Below the pieces are notes generated by a model, which worked only from the letters and a program-made list of their open reading frames with translations, ran no database searches and was not told the DNA's origin. Source: a bacterium (GTDB lineage: Bacteria; Cyanobacteriota; Sericytochromatia; S15B-MN24; UBA4093). Taken from it: a stretch of DNA of 64,000 nucleotides. The position numbers and the translations under genes were made by a program. Positions 26,386-34,282 of this stretch are shown in pieces. Location: positions 959,694-1,023,693 of the forward strand of contig JAGIBK010000001.1 of the NCBI GenBank assembly GCA_017744355.1. Reading direction: 5' to 3'. How positions within the stretch are numbered: the first letter of the stretch is position 1; each line of letters opens with the position of its first letter.

Positions 26386-27651
26386 ATGAGTACCGTCAAA
26401 AACGTCACCGGCATGAACGCCAGCCATCAGGTTAGCGGTACCAAGCCGTACAGCGAGGCCACCAAGAAGCTCCAGCAGGAGCTCAACAAGCACATCGACC
26501 AGGGCCACCTCAACGGCCCCAAGCTGAAGGAAGACGGCAAGGAGGGTCCCAAGACCCGGGCCAAGCTGCAGGAGTTCCAGGCCTTCACCAAGGCCCAGCC
26601 GGCCGAGACGACCACCGCGGTGGTGCCCGCCGCCCCTCAGGCCGTGGTCAAGGCGCCCACCCAGGCCGTTGTGCCGGCCGACAAGAACGAGACCAAGTAC
26701 CCCACCGTCGGCGAGTACGTCGAGGGCCAGATCAAGAAGGCCGGTCAGGAGCTGAAGGAGGACGCGCAGGTCGCCGCCGTGACCGCGATCGCCGCCCCCG
26801 TCGTCGCCGTGATCGAGGCCCGTCACCTCAACCAGGCGCGCGAGCGCGTCGCGAAGCTGCCCATGGACCCTGACGGCAAGTGGAAGGTCGAGGCCAAGAA
26901 GATCTTCGCCGAAGAGCAGGCCGCCGCCAAGAAGGAGATTCTCGCCATCCCCGGCAAGGTCGCGGACGGCGTGGTCGACGCGGCGGTCGCCGTCAAGGAA
27001 GGCGTTTCGGACGCGGCGGATGCGGTCGCCGATGGGATCGAGGATGCGGCAGTCGCCCTTGCGGACGGCGTCATCGCCGTCGGTGACGGCGTCGTCAAGG
27101 CCGGCAAGGCGGTCGGCAGGGCCGTGGACGCCTTCGAGGACCAGATCGCCGAGATGGCGCACGACCTCAAGGACGATGCTCAGGTCGTCGCCGTGACGGC
27201 CCTCGCCCCCATCCCGGTCGCCGTCATCCAGGGCAAGCACCTCGAGCAGGCCCGCGAGCGCATCGCGAAGCTGCCCATGGACCCCGACGGCAAGTGGAAG
27301 GTTGAAGCCAAGAAGATCCTCGCTGAGGAGCGGGCCGAGGCCAAGGCCGAGATCCTCGCCCTCCCCGGCAAGGTGAAGGACGGTGTGGTCGACGCGGCAG
27401 TCGCCGTCAAGAACGGCGTGGTGAACACGGCCGAGGCGGTCGCGGACGGCGTCAGCGACGCCGCCACGGCGGTCGGCAAGACGGTCGTCAAGGGCTACAA
27501 GGTCGCCGAGTTCGCCGTCGAGGAGGCGGTGGACGACGTGAAGGACTTCGCCAACGACGTGGCCGACGACATCAGCAAGGGTGTCAAGGAAGCGCGCAAG
27601 GACGTGGGCGGCTTCTTCCAGCGCGTCGGCAAGTGGATCGCCGGCAACTAA
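26386..27651 (+). CDS. Repetitive Ala/Val/Lys-rich protein with peptidoglycan-binding-like N-terminus
   Basis: 421 residues; the ATG at 26386 follows GAGGAGG. Residues about 20-65 (KLQQELNKHI…GKEGPKTRAKLQEFQ) resemble a peptidoglycan-binding domain 1. An Ala/Pro/Val linker follows, then two repeats with a period of 138 residues. Each contains DAQV-AVTA, ARER-AKLPMDPDGKWKVEAKKI and a series of amphipathic segments like VADGVVDAAVAVKEGV, reminiscent of apolipoprotein- or LEA-like helices. No signal peptide is visible. Possibly a stress, membrane-associated or cell-wall protein. Not recognised as a named family. Confidence 0.75.
   Translation: MSTVKNVTGMNASHQVSGTKPYSEATKKLQQELNKHIDQGHLNGPKLKEDGKEGPKTRAKLQEFQAFTKAQPAETTTAVVPAAPQAVVKAPTQAVVPADKNETKYPTVGEYVEGQIKKAGQELKEDAQVAAVTAIAAPVVAVIEARHLNQARERVAKLPMDPDGKWKVEAKKIFAEEQAAAKKEILAIPGKVADGVVDAAVAVKEGVSDAADAVADGIEDAAVALADGVIAVGDGVVKAGKAVGRAVDAFEDQIAEMAHDLKDDAQVVAVTALAPIPVAVIQGKHLEQARERIAKLPMDPDGKWKVEAKKILAEERAEAKAEILALPGKVKDGVVDAAVAVKNGVVNTAEAVADGVSDAATAVGKTVVKGYKVAEFAVEEAVDDVKDFANDVADDISKGVKEARKDVGGFFQRVGKWIAGN
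26757..27491 (+). repeat. Two-fold internal repeat, period 414 bp
   Basis: The segment around KLPMDPDGKWKVEAKKI is encoded at 26854 and again at 27268, and flanking residues align over about 115 codons per copy. The copies differ at many synonymous and some replacement sites, so the duplication is not recent. Confidence 0.8.
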
Positions 27652-27665
27652 CGACGAACGCATCA

Positions 27666-27699
27666 ACGGGGCGGGCTCCTCTCGGGGGGCCCGCCCCGT
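27666..27699. terminator. Shared hairpin between convergent genes
   Basis: Perfect 11-bp stem ACGGGGCGGGC / GCCCGCCCCGT, loop of 12, between the plus-strand repetitive protein and the minus-strand kinase. No T run on either side. Confidence 0.55.
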
Positions 27700-27715
27700 G
27701 CCATGAGGGGATCCT

Positions 27716-29152
27716 CTAGGCCTCGGGCAAAAGGACCGCCCGGTTGAGCGGCAGGGTGAACCAGAAGGTGCTGCCCTCGCCAAGCTCGCTCTCGACGCCC
27801 AGCTCCCCGCCCATCAGCTCGACCAGGGACTTGACGATGCTGAGACCGAGGCCCGCCCCGGCCCGCTCTCGCGTCGAGCTCGAATCCACCTGGAAGAAGC
27901 GCTCGAAGAGCTGCGGCACGTGCTGAGGGGCCACCCCGATCCCGGTGTCCGAGACCTCCACCCGCGCCCCTTCGGGCGTCTCGCTGAGGCGAACCTCGAT
28001 GCGTCCGCCCTCGGGCGTGAACTTGATGGCGTTGGAGAGGAGGTTGGAGAGGACCTGGCCGAAGCGCAGCGGGTCCTGGTAGGCCATGAGCGGCGCGTCC
28101 GGCAAGGCGACGCTCAGATCCAGGCCCTTGGCCGCCGCTTGGGGGCGGTGGGCTTCGACGATTTCCTCGATCTTCTGGCACAGGTCTATCTTGCGACAGA
28201 CCAGCCGGAAGGTCCCCGCCTCGAGCCGCGCGAAGTCCAGCAGATCGTCCACCAGGCGCTGCAACTGGCTGGCGCTCTGCGCGATGCGCTCGACGAAGGC
28301 CCGCTGCTCGGCGCTCAGGGGACCGCCGAGCTCGTCCGAGAGGAACTCCAGGTAGCCGATAATGGCGGTCAGCGGCGTGCGCAGCTCGTGGGTGACCGTG
28401 TTGATCAAATTGGTCTTGATCCGGTGGAGCTCCTTCTGGTGATCGAGTTCGATGGCCCGGCGCAAGAGCTCATCCTCGGCCTGCTTGCGCTCGGCGTGCT
28501 CCAAGGCGAGGGCGACCATGTCGGCGATTGAGGCGGCGAAGGATTCTTCTTCGAGGGCCCACTGGCGACGCGGGCCCACATGCTCGAAGCAGACGATCCC
28601 GATGGTACGGCCGCCCCACTGGATCGACGCGTCCAGCATGGAGGTGATGCCCCGGGGGATCAAGTAAGAGTCCCTGAGCTCCCGGGTCCTGGGGTCCTGT
28701 TGGGCGTCCGAGACAGCCAGCACTCGGTCGGCGGCGATCGCCTCGAAGTAGACCGGGTAGGTCTGCGCCTTGAGCTCGGTGCCTGCGGAGTGAATGTGGC
28801 GGCTGCGCTCGTAGAGGTCGGCGCAGGTCACGGCGGCCTGCTCGGCCTCATAGCGCCAGATGCCGACGCGCTCGACCTCGAGGGTCTCGGCCGCCGCTTC
28901 GGTGATGGCGGCAAATGCCCGTTTCAGATCACCCGTGGCGAGCGCGCGATTCTTGGCCAGCTCCAGGAGGCGCTTCTGCTGGCGACGGTGCATCGCCTCG
29001 GCGAGGCCCTCGGGGCTCACGGGGCCGAACTGGCGCTCGCCTCGCAGGCATTGCCGGACCAGCTCGCCAAGCGCGAGCCCCTCGCGCTCGGCCGCGGCAC
29101 GAAGGGCCGCCTCATCGGCGGGGTCCAGGTCGAGGGTGATGTCGAGCGCCAT
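27716..29152 (-). CDS. GAF-containing histidine kinase with ribbon-helix-helix-like N-terminus
   Basis: 478 residues, no membrane segment. Residues 1-40 (ITLDLDPADEAALRAAAEREGLALGELVRQCL) look like a ribbon-helix-helix DNA-binding or dimerisation unit, unusual on a kinase. About 65-220 is a GAF sensor domain (EVERVGIWRYE … GIVCFEHVGPRRQW). HisKA follows with phospho-acceptor His255 in VTHELRTPLT and HATPase_c with N box NLLSNAIKFT, DTGIGV and GAGLGLSIV. A soluble sensor kinase for an unknown signal. No response regulator is adjacent. The GAF domain lacks an obvious Cys for bilin. Confidence 0.85.
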   Translation of the reverse strand: MALDITLDLDPADEAALRAAAEREGLALGELVRQCLRGERQFGPVSPEGLAEAMHRRQQKRLLELAKNRALATGDLKRAFAAITEAAAETLEVERVGIWRYEAEQAAVTCADLYERSRHIHSAGTELKAQTYPVYFEAIAADRVLAVSDAQQDPRTRELRDSYLIPRGITSMLDASIQWGGRTIGIVCFEHVGPRRQWALEEESFAASIADMVALALEHAERKQAEDELLRRAIELDHQKELHRIKTNLINTVTHELRTPLTAIIGYLEFLSDELGGPLSAEQRAFVERIAQSASQLQRLVDDLLDFARLEAGTFRLVCRKIDLCQKIEEIVEAHRPQAAAKGLDLSVALPDAPLMAYQDPLRFGQVLSNLLSNAIKFTPEGGRIEVRLSETPEGARVEVSDTGIGVAPQHVPQLFERFFQVDSSSTRERAGAGLGLSIVKSLVELMGGELGVESELGEGSTFWFTLPLNRAVLLPEA

Positions 29153-29240
29153 ACCGCATGCTCCCTTCTGCGGTGGGATAGGACGGATTGTACCAAGGGG
29201 AGCAATGCTTTACAAATCACAACAATCCCTCGCTCATACG

Positions 29241-29267
29241 AAAGCGCCCGGCTCATCGCCGGGCGCT
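29241..29267 (-). terminator. Terminator of glnA
   Basis: 11-bp stem around GCGCCCGGC / GCCGGGCGC with loop TCATC, 13 bp beyond the glnA stop. On the minus strand it is followed by CGTATG rather than a T run. Confidence 0.65.
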
Positions 29268-29279
29268 TCGAGATGAACG

Positions 29280-30644
29280 CTAGTAGAGTTCGAGGTAGCG
29301 CTCGCGCTCCCAGGGGGTGACCTGGAGGCAGTACTCCTCCCACTCCTGGGTCTTGGTGTCGACGAAGCGCTCGTAGATGTGCTCGCCGAGGGCCTCCTGG
29401 ATCACCAGGTCCTTCTTGAGCTCGGCGATCGCCTCGCCAAGGTTGGCGGGCAGGGCGTGGATGCCGCGAGCGGTGCGCTCGGCGAGGCTCATGTGGTAGA
29501 GGTCCTCCTCGACCGCCTCGCGCAGGGGGAGCTTGCGCTCGATGCCGTCCAGGCCGGCCGCGAGCATGACCGCGAAGGCCAGGTAGGGGTTGCAGCTGGG
29601 GTCCGGGCAGCGCAGCTCGACGCGGGTCGCCTTGGGGACGCGGGGGTTGATGCGGGGGATGCGGATCAGGGCCGAACGGTTGTTACGGGCCCACGAGACG
29701 TAGACCGGGGCCTCGTAGCCGGGCACCAGACGCTTGTAGGAGTTGACGGTGGGCGCGAGCAGGGCGATCATCCCGGGCGCATGCTCGAGGATGCCCGCGA
29801 TGAAGTGCCGTGCGACCTGGCTGAGGCCGTAGGGATCGTTGGCGTCGTAGAAGGCGTTCTGGCCGTCCTTGAAGAGGCTCATGTGGGTGTGCATGCCGCT
29901 GCCGGCCACGCCGTGGATGGGCTTGGGCATGAAGGTGCAGTGCAGGCCGTGGCGCTGAGCGATCGCCTTGAGGGTGTAGCGGAAGGTCACCGCGTTGTCG
30001 GCGGTGGTGACGCCGTCGGCGTACTTGAAGTCGATCTCGTGCTGACCGGCGGCGCACTCGTGGTGCGAGGTCTCGACCTCGATGCCCATCTCTTCGAGGG
30101 CGTTCACCATGTCGGCGCGCACGTCCATGGCAAGGTCCGTCGAGAGGTCGAAGTAGCCGCCCTGGTCGTTCGGCAGGGCCTCGATCTTGCCGGGCTCGTT
30201 GCTCTTGAAGAGGAAGAACTCGAGCTCGGGGCCGGTGTTGAACTCGTAGCCCAGGTTGCGAGCCCTGGCGACCATCCGCTGCAGGGCGCCGCGGGGATCG
30301 CCCACGAAGGGGGAGTTATCCGGCAGGAAAACGTTGCAGATGACCCGGGCGTGCTTCTTGGTCTCGGACTGGTCCCAGGGAATCACCCGGAAGGTGCCCA
30401 CATCGGGCAGCAGGAACATGTCGGACTCGGCGATCCGCAGGTAACCCTCGATGGAGGAGCCGTCGAACCACTTGCCGTGCAAGATGGCGTCCTCGAACTG
30501 GGTGGTCGGGATGGTGACGCTCTTGACGACGCCGAGGATGTCGCAGAACTGCAGGTTGATGAACTTGACGTTCTGCTCCTGGCACTGCGACAGGACCTGG
30601 GCGATCGCGGCGGCCTGGGTTTCGGGCGTAGCAGTCGTGGTCAT
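29280..30644 (-). CDS. glnA: Glutamine synthetase type I (alpha-type)
   Basis: 454 residues. Family motifs: FDGSSIEGYLRIAESDMFLLPD, the glutamate site NTGPELEFFLF, the metal/ATP motif KPIHGVAGSGMHTHMSLF and the latch loop ARNNRSALIRIP. It makes glutamine from glutamate, ammonia and ATP. The adenylylation motif (NLY-D/K-LPPEE) and the 25-residue insert of the beta type are absent, so covalent control by GlnE is unlikely; feedback-type control as in Firmicutes-like GSI-alpha is more probable. AAGGAGGAG lies upstream of the start at somewhat long spacing. Monocistronic. Confidence 0.96.
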   Translation of the reverse strand: MTTTATPETQAAAIAQVLSQCQEQNVKFINLQFCDILGVVKSVTIPTTQFEDAILHGKWFDGSSIEGYLRIAESDMFLLPDVGTFRVIPWDQSETKKHARVICNVFLPDNSPFVGDPRGALQRMVARARNLGYEFNTGPELEFFLFKSNEPGKIEALPNDQGGYFDLSTDLAMDVRADMVNALEEMGIEVETSHHECAAGQHEIDFKYADGVTTADNAVTFRYTLKAIAQRHGLHCTFMPKPIHGVAGSGMHTHMSLFKDGQNAFYDANDPYGLSQVARHFIAGILEHAPGMIALLAPTVNSYKRLVPGYEAPVYVSWARNNRSALIRIPRINPRVPKATRVELRCPDPSCNPYLAFAVMLAAGLDGIERKLPLREAVEEDLYHMSLAERTARGIHALPANLGEAIAELKKDLVIQEALGEHIYERFVDTKTQEWEEYCLQVTPWERERYLELY

Positions 30645-30729
30645 AAAAGCGATGCTCCTCCTTGCACGGGGACTTGAACTTTTTCAATTTACACGGTTTT
30701 CGCTGAAGATGATCTGAAGACCCTCAGGC

Positions 30730-30759
30730 AAAAAAAAGAGGCCGCGCGTACGCGGCCTC
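30730..30759 (-). terminator. Intrinsic terminator of the EF-hand gene
   Basis: 9-bp stem GAGGCCGCG / CGCGGCCTC, tetraloop, followed on the minus strand by a run of eight T. Confidence 0.92.
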
Positions 30760-30770
30760 GGGGCTGAAAC

Positions 30771-31406
30771 TTAGTCGATCGAGGGCGGGGTGGGACGGCT
30801 GCTACCGCCGGTCGAAGGGGGAGTAGGACGGCTGCTGCCACCGGTGGACGGGGGCGTGGGGCGATAGTCGCCGCCGCTCGAAGGAGGAGTGGGACGGCCG
30901 CCGCCAGTCGAGGGCGGGGTCGGGCGATCGTTCTCACGGGGCAGCGGGCTGTAGTAGGTGTAGCTGGAGCGGCCCGTCTCGCGGCGCGAGGTATCGAGGA
31001 ACTTGCTCTCCATCCGGCCGGTGGTGGCGCTGAGGCGCTCGTTGCCGAAGAGGCCCATGAAGCCCTTGTCCAGCGTGCCGTTGCCGTTCTTGTCCGCCTC
31101 ACGCAGGACCGCGCCGACGATCTCATCGGCGTCCAGGCCGTCGCCGTTCAGGTCGGCGAGCCTCGCGTCGCCCTTGCGAATGCCCTTGAGCACGTCGTAG
31201 GTGACGGTGGTGACGGTGACGAAGTCACCCGTCAGCCAGTCGCGACTCGCAGACGAAGTGCTCTCCTTGCGATCGAAGAGGGGCTCCCCCTCAGCCTTGT
31301 CGATGCGACCGTTGCGATCGGTATCGAAGCGCCCGACGATCTCGTTCGCCTTCTTGCGAAGATCGTTCATGTTGCGTTCGGAAAGGCCGGTGATCGAGCT
31401 CGACAT
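30771..31406 (-). CDS. EF-hand protein with Pro/Thr/Gly-rich repeated tail
   Basis: 211 residues. Three EF-hand-like loops: D28-TDRNGRIDKAE, D85-LNGDGLDADE and D105-KNGNGTLDK. The first two have canonical 12-residue calcium positions; the third lacks the final Glu. Residues about 161-211 are five repeats of RPTPPS(T/S)GG followed by a short end. No signal peptide, so cytoplasmic or secreted by a non-Sec route. GGAGG precedes the ATG at 31406. Probably a calcium-buffering or surface-exposed protein; the specific role is unknown. Confidence 0.8.
   Translation of the reverse strand: MSSSITGLSERNMNDLRKKANEIVGRFDTDRNGRIDKAEGEPLFDRKESTSSASRDWLTGDFVTVTTVTYDVLKGIRKGDARLADLNGDGLDADEIVGAVLREADKNGNGTLDKGFMGLFGNERLSATTGRMESKFLDTSRRETGRSSYTYYSPLPRENDRPTPPSTGGGRPTPPSSGGDYRPTPPSTGGSSRPTPPSTGGSSRPTPPSID
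30774..30926 (-). repeat. Five RPTPPSTGG-type repeats at the EF-hand protein's C-terminus
   Basis: Units of 10 or 11 codons (30 or 33 bp) encoding RPTPPSTGG plus one or two variable residues; the last is truncated to RPTPPSID. Typical of an extended, flexible or wall-spanning tail. Confidence 0.85.
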
Positions 31407-31528
31407 GGGGCATCCTCCATTCGCTTACGAGGTGAACCGCTGAACGTGATGCTCTCTATGTCGTCTACCCGGGGCGCAAGTTTCTTATGAGAAAGTTAAG
31501 GATAGGCGGACTTTTGACTAACTAATCC

Positions 31529-32236
31529 TCAGGACGCGGGCGGCCGAAAGGTGTAACCCCGGCGAGACGAGAGGATGAGGGCCGGCTCGGCCGGCATGGG
31601 CTCCAGCTTGCGGCGCAGGTTCTTGATGTGGGTGTGGATCACCTGGGGGTTGCCCAGCTGCCGCGGCTCGCCGAGGGCCTCGACCAAGAGGATCTCGGTG
31701 GTGACGGCCTGCTCGGGGTGGGCCGCCAGAAAGCTCAGGATGGCGAACTCGGAAGGGGTCAGCTGGACGGCTTTCTCCCGCAGGGTTGCGGTGTGGGAAG
31801 CGGCCTCGAGCTTAAGGGTGCCCGCCTCGACGGGCTCCGCCGGCTCGAGCCCGCGCTGTCTGGCGCGCAGGTGGACCCGCAGGCGGTACTGGAACTCCAA
31901 CTGGTCCAGGGGCTTGAGCATCACGTCGGTGGCCCCGGCCTGGAAGGCCTGGTATTTCACCTCGGGGCGATCGCCCAGGAAGAAGATGGGCGTGTCGAGG
32001 AAGGTGGCCATGGCCCGCAGCCTTCGGCACAGGGTGAGGCCGTCGACCCCAGGCAGGGCCGAGTCGACGAGGACCAAGGCGGGGAGGGCGAGCTCGGCCT
32101 TGCGCAGGGCCTCGCTCGCGCTCGTGGCGCTCAGCTGCTCGGTGCCCCCCTGCTTTTGGAGGAGGAAGGCGAGAAGGCGCTTGAGCTCGGCGTCGGCCGT
32201 GGCGATGAGGATCGATGGCTTCTTCATATGGGCCAT
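31529..32236 (-). CDS. OmpR-family response regulator with atypical receiver
   Basis: 235 residues. The receiver (1-125) keeps the phospho-acceptor Asp58 (LVLVDSALPG) and the lysine in MLKPLD. However, the acidic pair at the end of the first strand is weakened (IATADAE) and the conserved Thr/Ser of strand four is replaced in FFLGD. The C-terminal winged helix (about 140-232) is OmpR-type: VQLTPSEFAILSFLAAHPEQAVT … VIHTHIKNLRRKLE … RRGYTF. Likely a transcription factor with altered or phosphorylation-independent control. No adjacent kinase on the same operon; the UspA/kinase/NarL operon lies just upstream. Confidence 0.85.
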   Translation of the reverse strand: MAHMKKPSILIATADAELKRLLAFLLQKQGGTEQLSATSASEALRKAELALPALVLVDSALPGVDGLTLCRRLRAMATFLDTPIFFLGDRPEVKYQAFQAGATDVMLKPLDQLEFQYRLRVHLRARQRGLEPAEPVEAGTLKLEAASHTATLREKAVQLTPSEFAILSFLAAHPEQAVTTEILLVEALGEPRQLGNPQVIHTHIKNLRRKLEPMPAEPALILSSRRGYTFRPPAS

Positions 32237-32277
32237 GAGATCCTACCGCGAAGCGATCGATTAGAAAAGCGATCGCC

Positions 32278-32946
32278 TCAGAGGACCAGGCCGCGGCGCT
32301 TGGCGTAGGCCACGAGCGCGGCGCGCCCCTTGAGGGCCAGCTTGTCCATGATGCGCATGCGGTGCGTCTCGACGGTGCGAACGCTGAGCACCAGCTTCTC
32401 GGCCACTTGCTTGTTGGTCAGGCCTTCGGCGAGGAACTTGAGCACCTCTTGCTCACGCTCGGTGAGGGTCTCGTAGGACTGGGCCTCCTCGCCGGCATCC
32501 ACCCGGTCGAGGTAGTCCCGGATCACCTGCTTGGCCATCTCGGGGCGCAGGAAGGTCTCGCCGGCCATGACCTGGTGGATCGCATCCAGCAATTCGTTGT
32601 CGGCCGACTTCTTGAGGACGTAGCCCGCCGCCCCTGCCTGCACCGTGCGGAACAGGACCTCCTCGTTCTCGTGCATCGTGAGCATGAGGACCTTGATGGC
32701 GGGGAAGCGGCGCTTGAGCTCGTAGGTCGCCTCGATCCCGTTCATGCCGGGCATGGTGATGTCCATGATCACGAGGTCCGGCCGGTGGGTCTCGGCCAGC
32801 TGGAGGGCCATGGTACCGTCGGTCGCCTCGGCGACGACCTCCAGGTTGGGCACGTTGCTGAGCATCAGCTTGAGGCCCGTCCGGAGGATCGCATGGTCGT
32901 CGGCGAGCAGGATGCGCACGGGGGCGGCGAAGGCTTCGGTCGTCAT
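32278..32946 (-). CDS. NarL/FixJ-family response regulator
   Basis: 222 residues with complete receiver residues: ADDH acidic pair, Asp62 in VIMDITMPG, Thr in LMLTMHE and Lys in YVLKK. The LuxR-type helix-turn-helix at about 158-222 (LTEREQEVLKFLAEGLTNKQVAEKLVLSVRTVETH) binds DNA. The start overlaps the stop of the kinase gene at 32943 by 4 bp, which makes it the cognate partner. Given the location upstream of the nitrite-reduction genes, a role in nitrate, nitrite or redox control is plausible but not shown. Confidence 0.92.
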   Translation of the reverse strand: MTTEAFAAPVRILLADDHAILRTGLKLMLSNVPNLEVVAEATDGTMALQLAETHRPDLVIMDITMPGMNGIEATYELKRRFPAIKVLMLTMHENEEVLFRTVQAGAAGYVLKKSADNELLDAIHQVMAGETFLRPEMAKQVIRDYLDRVDAGEEAQSYETLTEREQEVLKFLAEGLTNKQVAEKLVLSVRTVETHRMRIMDKLALKGRAALVAYAKRRGLVL

Positions 32947-33677
32947 CGAGAAGAAGGCTCCTTGTCGTCGGCGGGGGTAGAGGAAAGTGGGACGCGCAGG
33001 GTCACGGTGACGCCGGCCCCGGCAGCCGAATCCACCGTGCAGGTCCCGCCGAGCAGATCGGCGCGAAGCTGCATGCCGGCGATCCCGACCGGCTCGTCAG
33101 GATGGGGCACAGCGCCCCCGCTCGGTTCGTCGAAGCCGACCCCGTCGTCGGCCACCACGACCTGCAGGTGGTCGGAGGCGAAGTGCACCGCGACGCGCAG
33201 CGTCGAAGCCCGGGCGTACTTGCCGGCGTTGGTGAGGGCCTCCTGCACGATGCGGAAGACCGTCACCTCGTGGATGGGGTCCAGCCGCACCTCTTCGCCC
33301 TTGGCGCTGAAGGCGACCTTCACCTGATGCCGGGCGCCGAAGTCGCGCACGAAGGAGCGAAGGGTCGCCACCAGACCGAGGTCCTCCAGGAGCGGCGGCC
33401 GCAAGGCGACCGAGACCTGACGCATGGTCTCGAGGGCGTCCCACGTCTGCTGCTTCAGGACAGGCAACTGGTCCTTGACCTGCTCGAGGCTCTGGGCCCC
33501 TTCGAGCATCTTGAGTCCGAACAGCAGCGAGGTCAAGAGCTGGCCCGCATCTTCGTGCAGTTCGCGCGCCACCTGGCGGCGCTCGTCCTCTTGCAGGAAG
33601 AGCACCTTTTGAAGCAGGCGGCGGATGGGCCCGTCGGAACGATTCGCCCGCATGAAGGAGGATCCGAGTTCGCGCAT
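32943..33677 (-). CDS. NarX/DegS-type histidine kinase without sensor domain
   Basis: 244 residues from the ATG at 33677 (AGAAGG upstream). HisKA_3 dimerisation domain with His41 in VARELHEDAGQLLTSL, X-region ALRPPLLEDLGLVATLRSF, then HATPase with EALTNAGKYARA and DDGVGF. No membrane helix, PAS, GAF or iron-sulfur cysteine cluster is seen, so the signal must come from a partner. The UspA protein encoded 4 bp upstream is an attractive candidate. Forms a two-component pair with the coupled NarL-type regulator. Confidence 0.88.
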   Translation of the reverse strand: MRELGSSFMRANRSDGPIRRLLQKVLFLQEDERRQVARELHEDAGQLLTSLLFGLKMLEGAQSLEQVKDQLPVLKQQTWDALETMRQVSVALRPPLLEDLGLVATLRSFVRDFGARHQVKVAFSAKGEEVRLDPIHEVTVFRIVQEALTNAGKYARASTLRVAVHFASDHLQVVVADDGVGFDEPSGGAVPHPDEPVGIAGMQLRADLLGGTCTVDSAAGAGVTVTLRVPLSSTPADDKEPSSR

Positions 33678-33681
33678 GGGT

Positions 33682-34173
33682 TTAAGCCTTCTGAACGTCG
33701 TTGAGATGAATCGGTGCGGGGTAGTCGGGCGACACGACGTCCAGTTTGGGCTTGGCGATGAGGACCGAGCAGGGCGCATGGGTCGAGACCTGGCTCGAGA
33801 CGCTACCGAGCAGGAAGCGCCCCAGGCCGGTGCGGCCGTGCGAGCCCATGACGATCAGATCGACGTGCTCTTCATCGGCGACCGCGAGGATGGTGTCGGC
33901 GGGCACGCCGATCCGGCGCAGGGGCCGACAGGCGACGCCGCGCTCGCTCAAGGTCTTGCAGGCATCGCTGAGGATCTGCTCGGCCTCCTCGGAGGTCGGC
34001 ACCTCGAACGGGGTCTCGGTCGCGTGGGGGATGGCGCCGTACCAGCCGAGATTGATCAAGTTCGAGACGACCAGGGCCACGACCTCCCCCTTGGCAGGGC
34101 CGGCAAGCGCGGCGGCCTGCTCGAGCGCAAGCCGGGAGTGCTTGGAACCATCGGTTGCCAGCAAGATCTTCAT
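33682..34173 (-). CDS. Universal stress protein UspA family
   Basis: 163 residues. Begins MKILLATDGSKHS, with the ATP-binding end GSHGRTGLGRFLLGSVS. GAGGAGG lies upstream of the ATG at 34173. Single-domain ATP-binding Usp. It is the first gene of a tight operon with a sensorless kinase and a response regulator (4-bp gap, then 4-bp overlap), which suggests it feeds an energy or stress signal into that pair. This is inference from context. Confidence 0.9.
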   Translation of the reverse strand: MKILLATDGSKHSRLALEQAAALAGPAKGEVVALVVSNLINLGWYGAIPHATETPFEVPTSEEAEQILSDACKTLSERGVACRPLRRIGVPADTILAVADEEHVDLIVMGSHGRTGLGRFLLGSVSSQVSTHAPCSVLIAKPKLDVVSPDYPAPIHLNDVQKA

Positions 34174-34282
34174 GGCGCCTCCTCGAGTCGGGGTGTGGAC
34201 GTGTTCCCATCTTCCCACTCGGCAAACCATCGCGCATCAGGGAAAATTACCGGTAGGGCGTGTGCGCGAAACGAAGCGAGAC

